A DNA stretch of 64,000 bases from Mangrovibacterium diazotrophicum (GTDB taxonomy: Bacteria; Bacteroidota; Bacteroidia; Bacteroidales; Prolixibacteraceae). The DNA is taken from contig NZ_RAPN01000001.1 of assembly GCF_003610535.1 (NCBI RefSeq), forward strand, positions 979,320 to 1,043,319. Reading direction: 5' to 3'. Shown piece by piece: positions 26,236-35,581 of the stretch. The notes under the pieces are model-generated. The model was given only the letters and a program-made list of their open reading frames with translations. It had not been told where the DNA came from and made no database searches. The first letter of the stretch is position 1, and each line of letters opens with the position of its first letter. Both the position numbers and the translations under genes were made by a program.

Positions 26236-26279
26236 GACCGTTTTTTACAATTACAAAAAACTCCGCGCGCGTACTTTTG
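26236..26279 (+). promoter_or_regulatory. Probable promoter of module B (18-bp motif + N18 + TACTTTTG)
   Basis: GACCGTTTTTTACAATTA (26236-26253), 18 nt, then TACTTTTG (26272-26279), a perfect Bacteroidota -7 box. The motif takes the place of the usual TTTG -33 box. The start codon of the first structural gene is 109 bp after the -7 box. The motif is non-coding here, unlike the copy inside the AraC gene. Confidence 0.6.
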
Positions 26280-26387
26280 GAACAGTATCCAAATGAAAAG
26301 CGCTTGCTCTACACCCGTTCGTTCATTGGACACCAGAGAAAAATAAAACCAAAATCAATTCGCCTTTGTGCGCTTTTGTCAATCATT

Positions 26388-27608
26388 ATGAAAACAGCCA
26401 AACTAACACGAGTACTATTCCTGTTGTACTTTATCATGAGCCATTCCATTTTCGACAGTTTAGCTCAAAACTCAAGTACAAAAAAGATTGATGCTTACAT
26501 CAATTCTGCCATTGAAGGAGCTATTTATGATATCAAAACTTATCCGAAAGTTAAAGTTGGAAAAGGGTATTTCTCTAATCGTCTAAACAACAAAACGTGG
26601 GATAAAATTGCGGATCAACTTGATCAAGCAATGAACGACAGATTTAGGTATGTTGTTAAACTACCAATCGTCGTAAAAAGAGGATATAATGTCGAAACGG
26701 GTAATCAATCAACATTCAACAGTCGTGTGATTTATTTCGTAGGCGACTGCAACACCTATTTCGAGTTTATTCGTTCTGAGTCTCATTCTAAAAGAACTTA
26801 CTACGTTGAATACAAAGGTAATTTTGTTTACGGAAAGGATGAGCAAGCTATAGCCCGCTATTTCTACAATGTACCTACGGATGAAACGAAGAAAAATGTT
26901 CAGGTCAAAAAAGAAGGTGTACTTCTTGATAAACAGTTCGCAGAGGAAGCGACCCGGTCCAACAGAGAATTTGCCTACCAAAACTCCGACGAAAGAAAGG
27001 CACACAATCAGGCGCTTTGGGGTAATATTTTGGATAACGCCGTGCAATCTACTTCCGAGTTTCAACAAGAGATGCAAACCAAGCAGAATGAACTGAACAC
27101 CAATATTGACATAGCTTACGAACAGGATTTGCAAACTAAAAATGCAAATTCAGCATCAACCCAATCTAACTCAGGCTCCAGTTCTGCAAACTCCAGCCGA
27201 TCAAATTCGAGCACCAATAGTTCCGAAAGCCAAATACAAACCGATACACAGAAAAACTCAGCGCCCCAATCAGAGCAAGAGGAAACAAGCGAAGCAGATA
27301 CAACCGGCACCGAAAACTCAACGGAAACCACTGAGGAATTCGGACATGCCTATGCCGTTACCTGGCAGAATTCAGCCGGATACTGGCTGGCTGTTGGACC
27401 GGTTCAATCGCTACAGGTAGGAGAAGAAACCGAAACGGCCGCCCTAGGTTATGTTCGCGGAGGTGATTCAGAAAATCACGGTTTTTTAAAACTGATTCAA
27501 ACCTGTGGAAAATTCCGGGTTTACGACCTTGGTGTAGAACTGAATTCATGGGATACCGATGCAATTGCTTGGGTAAAAAAACATGGTTACAGCTGCAGCC
27601 AACCATAA
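26388..27608 (+). CDS. Secreted protein of unknown function with Ser/Asn-rich linker (module B)
   Basis: 406 residues from ATG 26388, which gives a signal peptide (MKTAKLTRVLFLLYFIMSH...LAQ); an upstream in-frame TTG at 26277 would place the start inside the promoter. Residues ~25-190 are a mixed globular domain (YFSNRLNNKTWDKIADQLDQ). Residues ~245-315 are a Ser/Asn/Gln/Thr-rich linker, and the last ~85 residues form a compact domain with two Cys (FLKLIQTCGKFRVYDLGVEL and GYSCSQP). No family is recognised, and it is not a sequence homologue of the first gene of module A. It is 54 bp before the barrel gene. Confidence 0.7.
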   Translation: MKTAKLTRVLFLLYFIMSHSIFDSLAQNSSTKKIDAYINSAIEGAIYDIKTYPKVKVGKGYFSNRLNNKTWDKIADQLDQAMNDRFRYVVKLPIVVKRGYNVETGNQSTFNSRVIYFVGDCNTYFEFIRSESHSKRTYYVEYKGNFVYGKDEQAIARYFYNVPTDETKKNVQVKKEGVLLDKQFAEEATRSNREFAYQNSDERKAHNQALWGNILDNAVQSTSEFQQEMQTKQNELNTNIDIAYEQDLQTKNANSASTQSNSGSSSANSSRSNSSTNSSESQIQTDTQKNSAPQSEQEETSEADTTGTENSTETTEEFGHAYAVTWQNSAGYWLAVGPVQSLQVGEETETAALGYVRGGDSENHGFLKLIQTCGKFRVYDLGVELNSWDTDAIAWVKKHGYSCSQP

Positions 27609-27662
27609 TACCGCTAATCCAAATTTCAAAAATAATTAACAACAACACAAAAATATACCCCA

Positions 27663-28532
27663 ATGTATCGAATACCATCTCTGTTAATTGTCCTGCTCTT
27701 TGCGATGAATTGCATGGCTCAAAACGCAACAAGCACCGATCCTTCTGATATCGGTGACGATGATTTGTATAACTATGCCCAAAATCACAATCAAATGCAA
27801 GATTACCAAGCCTATTTGAGCTTATACCCCAAGGGTAAACATGCAAACGCAGCAAGAAAATGGCTTGGAAACGAATATTACCGGATAGGAAATGAGTTTT
27901 ACCAAAAACGGGAATTCGATGCAGCAAAAATGTGGTACATGGATTACCTGAAACTATTTCCAAACGGTACTTACAAGCCGGATATCGTTCAAAAGATGGC
28001 TGACGCAGATATTAAACTCCGCCAACCAAAATCGTCCTTTATCATGTATTCCTACGATACAAACAGGCCTATTGGTGGTAGTTTAGGTACATTGAGTCGG
28101 ATCAAACCAGGATTTTACTTGAGCGTTCAAGGCAATTCAGAGGGATATAAATCATACAGTGATGTAGAATACAAGATAAACAACGAAGGTACCAGCGATT
28201 ACGACGTTTATGATGTTGTCCGCACCGGGACCACTGAAATTTCCGATTTCTGTTTTTCTGTTGGAATTACTTACTCGTTATCCAACTCGTTTTGGATATA
28301 TGGTGGCCTCGGTGCAAACGCGAAAAGCCAATACGATGAAGTCAATTTATACAGCGGCGATAATTTGAAAGACACCTGGTTGATGGAAAACACCGATGAA
28401 TCTTATACTAATATTTATCCGGAAGCCGGACTAATCTTCAAAGCCCATAAACTTCTGATAATTCGTTACGGATTCATGTACAGCAAAAAACTCACCCAGC
28501 AAATTGGCGTTGGCCTCTTTTTTGGCCGATAA
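27663..28532 (+). CDS. Secreted repeat/beta-barrel protein, paralogue of 3658-5040 (module B)
   Basis: 289 residues with a signal peptide (MYRIPSLLIVLLFAMNCMAQ). It has fewer helical repeats than its paralogue: YLSLYPKGKH and YLKLFPNGTY keep the Y-x5-P-x-G signature. The barrel part starts near residue 120 (SFIMYSYDTNRPIGGSL) and ends with IRYGFMYSKKLTQQIGVGLFF. Alignment by eye with the 460-aa protein runs from its residue ~205 to the end, so this copy lacks the N-terminal repeats. It is probably an outer membrane protein; the role is unknown. Confidence 0.78.
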   Translation: MYRIPSLLIVLLFAMNCMAQNATSTDPSDIGDDDLYNYAQNHNQMQDYQAYLSLYPKGKHANAARKWLGNEYYRIGNEFYQKREFDAAKMWYMDYLKLFPNGTYKPDIVQKMADADIKLRQPKSSFIMYSYDTNRPIGGSLGTLSRIKPGFYLSVQGNSEGYKSYSDVEYKINNEGTSDYDVYDVVRTGTTEISDFCFSVGITYSLSNSFWIYGGLGANAKSQYDEVNLYSGDNLKDTWLMENTDESYTNIYPEAGLIFKAHKLLIIRYGFMYSKKLTQQIGVGLFFGR

Positions 28533-28613
28533 GTTCGACTCACTCAACAATTGCTCGTTTGCGGCAAAGCTTTAGGATGCAGTCCTGGTATTCTTTGCAG
28601 CGAACGAGCGTTG

Positions 28614-29303
28614 ATGGGTACATACCTAAATAAAAGCATTGAAAATACGACATTGAAAACAAAGAAGATACGCGGTCACCGGAGGCGCTGGAAAGACATC
28701 GATTACTGGGTTGAAGCCAACCGGGAGCTTGATTTGGATGAGTTGAAAGCGAACCAACGAAACTATGCCAAAATTTGGGTACGCCCATGGAGTGGCATTT
28801 CTATTACCAACAGCCAAATTCCCGCCCCCTACGGCGAAACAAAATTGAAGATCCTGGGTGGGCTGATCAAGATTTACGATTCCTGGCAGCAACAACTGGA
28901 CCAGCTGGGCGAGAGCTACTGCCTACAAATTTGGCTGTTCGAACCGCGTTTCTCCATGTCTCAGGTTGTTTGCGCCATCGGCGACTACACCGACTTTTAC
29001 ACGGATACTTTCTTCAATCCCATAGCCCCGAAGCAAATGATTCCCCTGAATTACGGGCGACTGGCAACTGAAATTGCGGGTTTCAACTGGAGCTACCGGC
29101 TGGACGAAGATCATTGGGATAACAACGAACCGGGCAGCCCCGACTTATGGGCTAACCAAGCCGAGTACGAAGCTGCAAAGAAGTGGTTCAGACAACTCAT
29201 GAAAAAACCACACCGAACAACAAAACCAGAGGAGCTGGCAGGAACAGCGACCGAGTTTTACTCTTTCAAAAAAGGAGCGGTTTGGCTTGGCGAGAAGTAT
29301 TGA
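28614..29303 (+). CDS. Hypothetical protein, possibly DUF3916 family
   Basis: 229 residues from ATG 28614 (MGTYLNKSIENTTLK); an earlier in-frame TTG at 28551 gives a Cys-containing extension that looks untranslated. The basic stretch KIRGHRRRWKDIDYWVEAN is followed by a globular domain with many aromatic residues (KIWVRPWSGISITNS, CLQIWLFEPRFSMSQVVCAI). The pattern resembles DUF3916 from memory, without certainty. No signal peptide is seen, so it is likely cytoplasmic. It follows module B by 81 bp but looks independent. Confidence 0.55.
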   Translation: MGTYLNKSIENTTLKTKKIRGHRRRWKDIDYWVEANRELDLDELKANQRNYAKIWVRPWSGISITNSQIPAPYGETKLKILGGLIKIYDSWQQQLDQLGESYCLQIWLFEPRFSMSQVVCAIGDYTDFYTDTFFNPIAPKQMIPLNYGRLATEIAGFNWSYRLDEDHWDNNEPGSPDLWANQAEYEAAKKWFRQLMKKPHRTTKPEELAGTATEFYSFKKGAVWLGEKY

Positions 29304-29397
29304 AAGATCGGCAGGAATTGAAGTAAAAAGGCTTGCTTTAGCGCGGTAGCAGGCTGAACAATAAATTGTATATTTATTGTCTCCAAAACCAAACATC

Positions 29398-31377
29398 ATG
29401 AAAAAATTCCTGTTTGTCTGCCTTAGTTTTTTAAACGTTGGTTTCTTATTCGCACAGAATGAGATCGAAGATCAAAGCCCTTATAATCCGCGGGATTTCT
29501 TTGTACAAACCTTCAACCCGACCGATGGAAACGAATATCGTTCTGCTGATGGAACTCCGGGGCCGAAGTATTGGCAAAACCAGTCCGACTACCTGATTCA
29601 TGCAACGCTGAGTGAAAAAGACACCACCATAAGCGGCGATGTGACCATCACCTATACCAACAACAGCCCGAATCGTTTGGAATATTTGTGGCTGCAACTG
29701 GATCAAAACATTTTCAAATCCGACTCGAGGTCGGTAGCCTGCACCGCTTACCCCGGCGACTACTTTGGTGTGCTGAACAAAACCGACGGAGGCTACCAAA
29801 TTGCCGATGTAACGGTAACACAAAACGGGACCACTTACACCATTCAACCCATTATAAGTGATACCCGGATGCAGGTTCGTTTAAACGCGCCCCTGCAGCC
29901 AGAGGGAGGCCAGGTCTCGGTGAAAATCAACTTCAGCTTTCGTATCCCAATGGATGGAGCCGGTCGCTTTGGACGTCAGTATACCGACGATGGCGTGATT
30001 TATCAGATTGCCCAATGGTATCCGCGCATGTGTGTGTACGACGATGTGGAAGGTTGGAACACGCTTCCGTACATGGGGCTCGGTGAGTTTTACTGCGATT
30101 ACGGCAACTACGAATATTTCATCACTGCTCCGGCAGAAATGATTGTGTATGGCTCGGGCGACCTGCAAAATCGCGAAGATGTCTTAACCAAAGCACAAAT
30201 CAAACGATTGGACGCAGCGTCGAAAAGCGATAAAACTGTGACCATTATTGCAGCCGACGAAGTTGGGAAAGCCGGCATGCGGCCAGCAAGCAAGGGAGAT
30301 TTAACCTGGCACTTCACCATGGATAACACCCGAGATGTAGCCTTTGCTGCCGGAAAAGGCATGATTTGGGATGCCGCCAAAGTCAATCTGCCCTCGGGCC
30401 GCAAAGCGATGGCCATGTCGTGCTACCCGTTGGACTGCGCCGGCGACACGGCCTGGAGCCGGTCAACCGAATACCTGAAAGCCTGTATCGAGATCTATTC
30501 AGAAAATTTCTTTGAATATCCCTGGAATAACGCCGTCAGCAGCGCCGGCATCACCGGGGGAATGGAGTATCCGGGCGTGATCTTCAACAGCTCAAAAGAG
30601 AAGAAAGCGCGTTTGTGGTTCCTCATTTCACACGAAATCGGACACGACTGGTACCCGATGATTGTGGGGTCGAACGAACGAAAATACATGTGGCACGACG
30701 AAGGCCTCAACACCTATGTGAACTACATCGCCAACGATCTTTTTAACGACGGCGAATACCTGACTGACCCCGCCTATTTTGCGCCAACTTTCTTCGCTTC
30801 GCGTGACTACACCCAGTTTATGGAATATAAAGATCCGTTGATGACGGTATCGGATGCCATGGATGCCGAGCAGCATTACCAGTTCTACGGCAAAACGGCT
30901 TACGGACTCAACTTGCTGCGCACCATTGTTGTTGGCAAGGAACGCTTCGATTATGCCTTCCGGAAATACACCGAAGCCTGGGCCTTTAAACACCCTACCC
31001 CTTACGACTTTTTCCGCTGCATCAACAACGCGGCAGGCGAAGACTTAAACTGGTTCTGGAAGGAATGGTTTTTCACCACCTGGAAACTGGACCAAACCAT
31101 TACGGATGTCAGCTACATTGATAACGATCCGTCTAACGGTGCGTTGATCACAATCGGCAACAAAGGCAAAATGATTATGCCGGTTATCCTGCAAATTGCC
31201 CAGGCAAACGGACAAACAGAAACCGTTCAGCTGCCGGTTGAAATCTGGCAACGGGGTGGCACCTGGGTCTACAAATACGCGTCGACAGCACCAATCGAAA
31301 AAGTTGTGCTCGATCCTGATGGCCAACTACCGGATATGGATAGATCCAATAACAGCTGGGTAAACAGTGGAAAATAA
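29398..31377 (+). CDS. Exported M1 family metallopeptidase
   Basis: 659 residues from ATG 29398, giving a signal peptide (MKKFLFVCLSFLNVGFLFAQ). The zinc motif is H412-E-I-G-H416 with the third ligand E435 in WHDEGLNTY, exactly 19 residues after the second His as in gluzincins. The exopeptidase motif region appears as GITGGMEYPG (family GAMEN/GGMEY). The N-terminal beta domain (residues ~60-290) and a C-terminal strand domain are present. It should act as an aminopeptidase on exported peptides. The start of the frame at 29377 would add seven non-signal residues. Confidence 0.93.
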   Translation: MKKFLFVCLSFLNVGFLFAQNEIEDQSPYNPRDFFVQTFNPTDGNEYRSADGTPGPKYWQNQSDYLIHATLSEKDTTISGDVTITYTNNSPNRLEYLWLQLDQNIFKSDSRSVACTAYPGDYFGVLNKTDGGYQIADVTVTQNGTTYTIQPIISDTRMQVRLNAPLQPEGGQVSVKINFSFRIPMDGAGRFGRQYTDDGVIYQIAQWYPRMCVYDDVEGWNTLPYMGLGEFYCDYGNYEYFITAPAEMIVYGSGDLQNREDVLTKAQIKRLDAASKSDKTVTIIAADEVGKAGMRPASKGDLTWHFTMDNTRDVAFAAGKGMIWDAAKVNLPSGRKAMAMSCYPLDCAGDTAWSRSTEYLKACIEIYSENFFEYPWNNAVSSAGITGGMEYPGVIFNSSKEKKARLWFLISHEIGHDWYPMIVGSNERKYMWHDEGLNTYVNYIANDLFNDGEYLTDPAYFAPTFFASRDYTQFMEYKDPLMTVSDAMDAEQHYQFYGKTAYGLNLLRTIVVGKERFDYAFRKYTEAWAFKHPTPYDFFRCINNAAGEDLNWFWKEWFFTTWKLDQTITDVSYIDNDPSNGALITIGNKGKMIMPVILQIAQANGQTETVQLPVEIWQRGGTWVYKYASTAPIEKVVLDPDGQLPDMDRSNNSWVNSGK

Positions 31378-31499
31378 AATTCTATTCGGCTTAATTAAGA
31401 GTGAAAATACATAGAGTTTTCAAACCTGAATGCGATATATAATAGCCTGGCCATTAACACGAATATTAAATAATATTTGTGCCAAAGAGTTATCTGTAC

Positions 31500-32405
31500 A
31501 TGAAAAAAGAAATATTTATTCTTGCTCTGTTTCTTCTTGTTAAATCATCATTTGGACAAGAGTTTACAAATCTATACGGCGATTATTTGGGACAAACTCC
31601 TCCCGGAGATACACCCGAAGTTTTTGCCCGCGGGATTGTTTCAGACACCTTGCTTCAACACAGTACGATAGCGATTTCACCTGACGGGAATGAAGTGTTT
31701 TGGTGGTCATTCTATTATGGCAAACAAACAAAGTATTTTGCAAAAAGGATGCGGCGAATTGACAACAGGTGGACTGTACCGGGACTGTCGGCATTTTTAG
31801 GTGAACCTCTTTTTTCAGTTGATGGGAAAAAACTCTATTTCAGCTCCCTACAGGGCCCCCAATATGTTGAAAGACAAGAAACAGGCTGGAGTGAACCAAA
31901 GAGCCTTGGAATTATAGAGCACTTCCCCGAAATAAAAATGGTCGAATTTCGCTCGGTCACACAAAATGGTACTCTTTATTTTAACGGTTATGCAGAAGGG
32001 TATAAGTTTAACATGGCGATCTACCGGTCTGAACTCGTAGACGGACAATATACAAAGCCAGAATTGCTTCCTTCTCAAATCAATATTCCCGTTGATGGAA
32101 TGCTTAATCAAACTCCCTATATTGCTCCGGATGAAAGTTACCTGATTTACTGTTCCAGAAGCTTTACTCCTATTGATGACCAAGGCGATTTATACATTTG
32201 TTTTAGAAATTCTGACGGAAGCTGGGCGGACCGTATCAAGTTAGATGAATCCATCAACACAAAAGGAATGGAGCGATATCCATCAGTATCGCCGGACGGT
32301 AAATATTTCTTTTTCAATCGACACGATCCGGTTTACGAAGAAGATATCTATTGGGTGAGTGCCAGCTTTATCAACCGTTTAAGAGAAAAAATAATGGGTG
32401 AATAA
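31500..32405 (+). CDS. Secreted PD40 (TolB-like beta-propeller repeat) protein
   Basis: 301 residues from ATG 31500, which gives a signal peptide (MKKEIFILALFLLVKSSFGQ). Three PD40-type blades are visible: IAISPDGNEVFWW, PYIAPDESYLIYCS and YPSVSPDGKYFFFNRHD, plus a degenerate one (PLFSVDGKKLYFSS). Such partial propellers bind proteins or ligands and are common as stand-alone secreted proteins in Bacteroidota. No catalytic motif is seen. Confidence 0.8.
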   Translation: MKKEIFILALFLLVKSSFGQEFTNLYGDYLGQTPPGDTPEVFARGIVSDTLLQHSTIAISPDGNEVFWWSFYYGKQTKYFAKRMRRIDNRWTVPGLSAFLGEPLFSVDGKKLYFSSLQGPQYVERQETGWSEPKSLGIIEHFPEIKMVEFRSVTQNGTLYFNGYAEGYKFNMAIYRSELVDGQYTKPELLPSQINIPVDGMLNQTPYIAPDESYLIYCSRSFTPIDDQGDLYICFRNSDGSWADRIKLDESINTKGMERYPSVSPDGKYFFFNRHDPVYEEDIYWVSASFINRLREKIMGE

Positions 32406-32558
32406 AAACGAGGTCTAACTCTCCGCACATGCCAACGAGAATTAGTGGTGTGACGAATGTTGATAATCGTTTCGCTGTTCATTCCTATCGACAGAAAAAA
32501 CACTGTGCAACCTGTCTCGACAACATTTCCCAGCGTGCATTTATTTTGAAAAAAACAC

Positions 32559-33860
32559 ATGAACCAGACTATATTACTTTCTCTATTTTTTGTTTGCTTA
32601 ATGACCTCCTGCACTGTATTTTACCGCACAGTAAGATATGGAGGCGCAGATATTGACGACTACAATGTTTTCCCAACCTATGACCTGAATGTGAATGAGT
32701 ATAAATTCCACTTTACAAAATCAGATTACAAGTTATTTGACACCCTGGATGTAAACTGGGATTATCAAGGCATTACATATCACAACCTTGATTCTTTACT
32801 CGAAAACACGTCAACAAGAGCATTTCTTATTATTAAAAATGATTCTATAATTTATGAAAACTATTTTCGAGGATACAAGAGAGAAGATATATCGACCGTC
32901 TTTTCTGTCTCAAAATCAGTTACGTCCTTATTGATTGGAATCGCTATTGACGAAGGTTATATTTCAAGTGTAAATGACCCGGTTACAAAATATATTTCGG
33001 AGCTTAAACATGCCGACCCAATGTTTGATAAACTCACAATAAAAGATTTATTAGATATGCGGTCGGGGATAAAATTCAATGAAGATTATAGTTTCAATCC
33101 ATTTTCAAAGATTGCTCGTTTGTATTATGGAAGAAATCAGTTTTCACTAGTCAAGAGATTGACTTTTGAATGTGAACCCGGGACTAGACAGGAATATCAA
33201 AGTATATCGACCGCTATACTCGGAATAGTCATCGAAAAAGCCACAAAGCAAAACTTTGCCAAATACTTTGATGATAAAGTTTGGAAGCCTCTTGCCATGG
33301 AAAATACTGCAAAATGGAGCCTTGATGATAAAAAACATCAATCAGCAAAAGCCTATGGAGGTTTAAGCATTTCAGCCATTGACCTTGCTAAAATCGGACA
33401 GCTGTATTTAAATGACGGGAAGTATAATAATACACAAATCGTTTCGGCGAAATGGGTCGAAGAAACTTTAACACCCAATGTATACAACGACGGTTACCAA
33501 AGTCAATGGTATAGTTTCTGTGGGAATGGACTGGATTCGACAGGAAATAAATATTTTAATGATTCGATTACAGCTCAAAAAGCTTGGCAAGTACGCTACG
33601 CAAAAAAATATCCATATTACGAAGTCAGTCAAGTCAGAAAAGTTGACTGGAATAAAAAACAGCAAAAAAAATATTGGAGTTTAAGTAGAGACAATTATTG
33701 GAAATTATCAATCTATACGAATCAATATTATGCTTTGGGTATTATGAAACAAATATTGTTTATCGATCCTGCAAAAAAGACAATTATTGTGCGTTTAGGA
33801 GATCGTTCGGATTTTGATAATTATACAGATCTTCTGTATAAAATAAATAAGAAATTATGA
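32559..33860 (+). CDS. Serine hydrolase (beta-lactamase-like), lipoprotein, AT-rich
   Basis: 433 residues with lipoprotein signal MNQTILLSLFFVCLMTSC. The SxxK site is in FSVSKSVTSLLIG, followed by AIDEGYISSVNDPVTKYI and LLDMRSGIKF, as in class C-like esterases. The tyrosine motif is EYQSIS. The sequence is AT-rich relative to most of the window, suggesting a different origin from the homologues at 7645 and 21585. The substrate is unknown. Confidence 0.88.
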   Translation: MNQTILLSLFFVCLMTSCTVFYRTVRYGGADIDDYNVFPTYDLNVNEYKFHFTKSDYKLFDTLDVNWDYQGITYHNLDSLLENTSTRAFLIIKNDSIIYENYFRGYKREDISTVFSVSKSVTSLLIGIAIDEGYISSVNDPVTKYISELKHADPMFDKLTIKDLLDMRSGIKFNEDYSFNPFSKIARLYYGRNQFSLVKRLTFECEPGTRQEYQSISTAILGIVIEKATKQNFAKYFDDKVWKPLAMENTAKWSLDDKKHQSAKAYGGLSISAIDLAKIGQLYLNDGKYNNTQIVSAKWVEETLTPNVYNDGYQSQWYSFCGNGLDSTGNKYFNDSITAQKAWQVRYAKKYPYYEVSQVRKVDWNKKQQKKYWSLSRDNYWKLSIYTNQYYALGIMKQILFIDPAKKTIIVRLGDRSDFDNYTDLLYKINKKL

Positions 33861-34056
33861 ATATGCCCACAGCGCATATCGCATAAAGACGTGTAGGGAG
33901 GCGCCATCGGGTAGAGCTTTTTTTCGCTGCACTTCCTTTTGGACACAAACGAGCTTCAAAATCCCCAAAGCTTTCTTACATAGATTATTACAAGGCTCCA
34001 AGCATCAAAAGCTGCTAAAATCTCGTAACATCGGTATATACCAAAGATCGTATGTT

Positions 34057-35436
34057 ATGAAAACTTCAGTTCAAAGCCCACTCGGATCTAAACATACAAC
34101 TTCGATCTTAACCAACATCTTCCCCTGCTTAGTGTTTGCTTTTTGCTTCCTGTTGCTCAATCCTCCGGAAGTTCGGGCACAGGATGCCATACTAAAACAT
34201 TCGTACACATTTGACGATGGAACCGCCAAAGACGTGGCTGGCGGGGCGGATGCCGCCTTAAACGGCGGAAAGATCATTAATGGCGAATACGTGGCTTTTT
34301 CGCAGGGACAATTTATCGTTCTTCCGGCCGATAAGATTGCACTCAACAGCTATCCCTCATTAAGTCTGGAAGCCTACCTGGGAGCCGGGCATCTGAATGC
34401 CTTTTTTACCATGTTTGCCTATTTCGGCAATTCGGTTGGTCCGTTAGGAACAAACTACCTGTTTCAATCGCTTTCCAATGGCGGAAAAAGTGTTACGGGT
34501 ATCTCGTGTAAGAACGACCAAACGCCTTGGGCAACCTCAACCTATGTATTTGGCAATTTGGTAAACGATGCCAGGTACCACCATGTCGTCAGTACGTTCG
34601 ACAACCATGAAATCAAGTTTTACCTGGATGGCGCTTTAATCGATCAAAACACAATCAACCAATTTCCGAACAATGCCATCGCCAACCTCAGCAACCAGTT
34701 TGCCTACTTATGTAAATCGGGCTATATGCAGGATCCGACCTGGTTCGGAACCATCGACCAGTTCAACATTTACGAAGGCGTTTTAGATGCCGCCACCATT
34801 GCCTGCTCGGCAAAAAAATACGAGGCTGGTTTAAGGGACATCCCCGCGGAAATAAAACAAATGCTGAGCGACGTTTTGGTCAACCCTGGCTTTAAACCAG
34901 AAAGTGATTTGTTGGACACCTTTCTGCAATCATACAAACAAGGCAAATTTGTAGTCTACCCTACTGTGATTCGCACACCCGACTCAACAGCCTTTTCACC
35001 GACCACAGGCAAATTATTTGCAGAGCTAATGGCTGCTGATTTGAATTTAAATGCATCATTCAACACAGAAATACTCGATCCCGGAAAATTGGAGGGACAA
35101 GGCCAGTTCGACTTCTTCAATAATGACATGAAACATTTAGCCGGTTCAATCAAGGAGAAAGGAACGGATGCCGACTACCACGTGATTCTTGAAATTCTCT
35201 TCCCGCCACGCCAGGCTGAAGCAGTTGATGTTTTTGGAATCCATATCTTGATTCTCGATAAAGACGCCGAGAATGCCTTTTCCTTTTTATTGAATTCGCA
35301 TCATGATTACTTTGCCTACAACGGCCTGTCGGCGGCCAATGCCGATGAAGCTAATTTGGAGGCGCTTAAACTGAAGTGCGCACAAGTTGCCTTCGACGCC
35401 TTGACGAAACAGCTGGAATATGCTAAAAATAAATAA
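34057..35436 (+). CDS. Secreted LamG/concanavalin-like domain protein
   Basis: 459 residues. A long N-region (MKTSVQSPLGSKHTT) precedes the hydrophobic core and a cleavage site near EVRAQ. Residues ~47-250 form a LamG-type jelly roll (LKHSYTFDDGTAKDVAGG, YHHVVSTFDNHEIKFYLDG, GTIDQFNIYEGVLD). The last ~200 residues are a separate domain without a known family (PDSTAFSPTTGKLFAELMAA). LamG domains usually bind carbohydrate or protein; no enzyme site is evident. It ends at a strong terminator. Confidence 0.8.
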   Translation: MKTSVQSPLGSKHTTSILTNIFPCLVFAFCFLLLNPPEVRAQDAILKHSYTFDDGTAKDVAGGADAALNGGKIINGEYVAFSQGQFIVLPADKIALNSYPSLSLEAYLGAGHLNAFFTMFAYFGNSVGPLGTNYLFQSLSNGGKSVTGISCKNDQTPWATSTYVFGNLVNDARYHHVVSTFDNHEIKFYLDGALIDQNTINQFPNNAIANLSNQFAYLCKSGYMQDPTWFGTIDQFNIYEGVLDAATIACSAKKYEAGLRDIPAEIKQMLSDVLVNPGFKPESDLLDTFLQSYKQGKFVVYPTVIRTPDSTAFSPTTGKLFAELMAADLNLNASFNTEILDPGKLEGQGQFDFFNNDMKHLAGSIKEKGTDADYHVILEILFPPRQAEAVDVFGIHILILDKDAENAFSFLLNSHHDYFAYNGLSAANADEANLEALKLKCAQVAFDALTKQLEYAKNK

Positions 35437-35489
35437 AAACCCGATCGTGAAGTGAGTTCATCCCCTCATGTGCGGCAAATTTATTCGGG

Positions 35490-35526
35490 AGCGCAGATCA
35501 ATTTAATCTGATCTGCGCTTTGTTTT
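35490..35526 (+). terminator. Terminator after the LamG gene
   Basis: A perfect 11-bp stem AGCGCAGATCA (35490-35500) / TGATCTGCGCT (35509-35519) with an 8-nt loop is followed by TTGTTTTT. It separates the LamG gene (+) from the convergent lipoprotein gene (-). Confidence 0.88.
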
Positions 35527-35581
35527 TAGTAACCTGAAATCACACCTCCAGATAGGAAAGAAATACCTTTGCCTAATCCGA

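Noticed and set aside
26277-26387. Upstream extension of the module B secreted protein
   Set aside because: The TTG start would lie inside the -7 box and the added 37 residues precede an obvious signal peptide.
7645-33860. Three serine hydrolases as a tandem duplication or resistance cluster
   Set aside because: They share only the superfamily motifs, differ in base composition and length, and are separated by unrelated genes; no evidence points to antibiotic hydrolysis.
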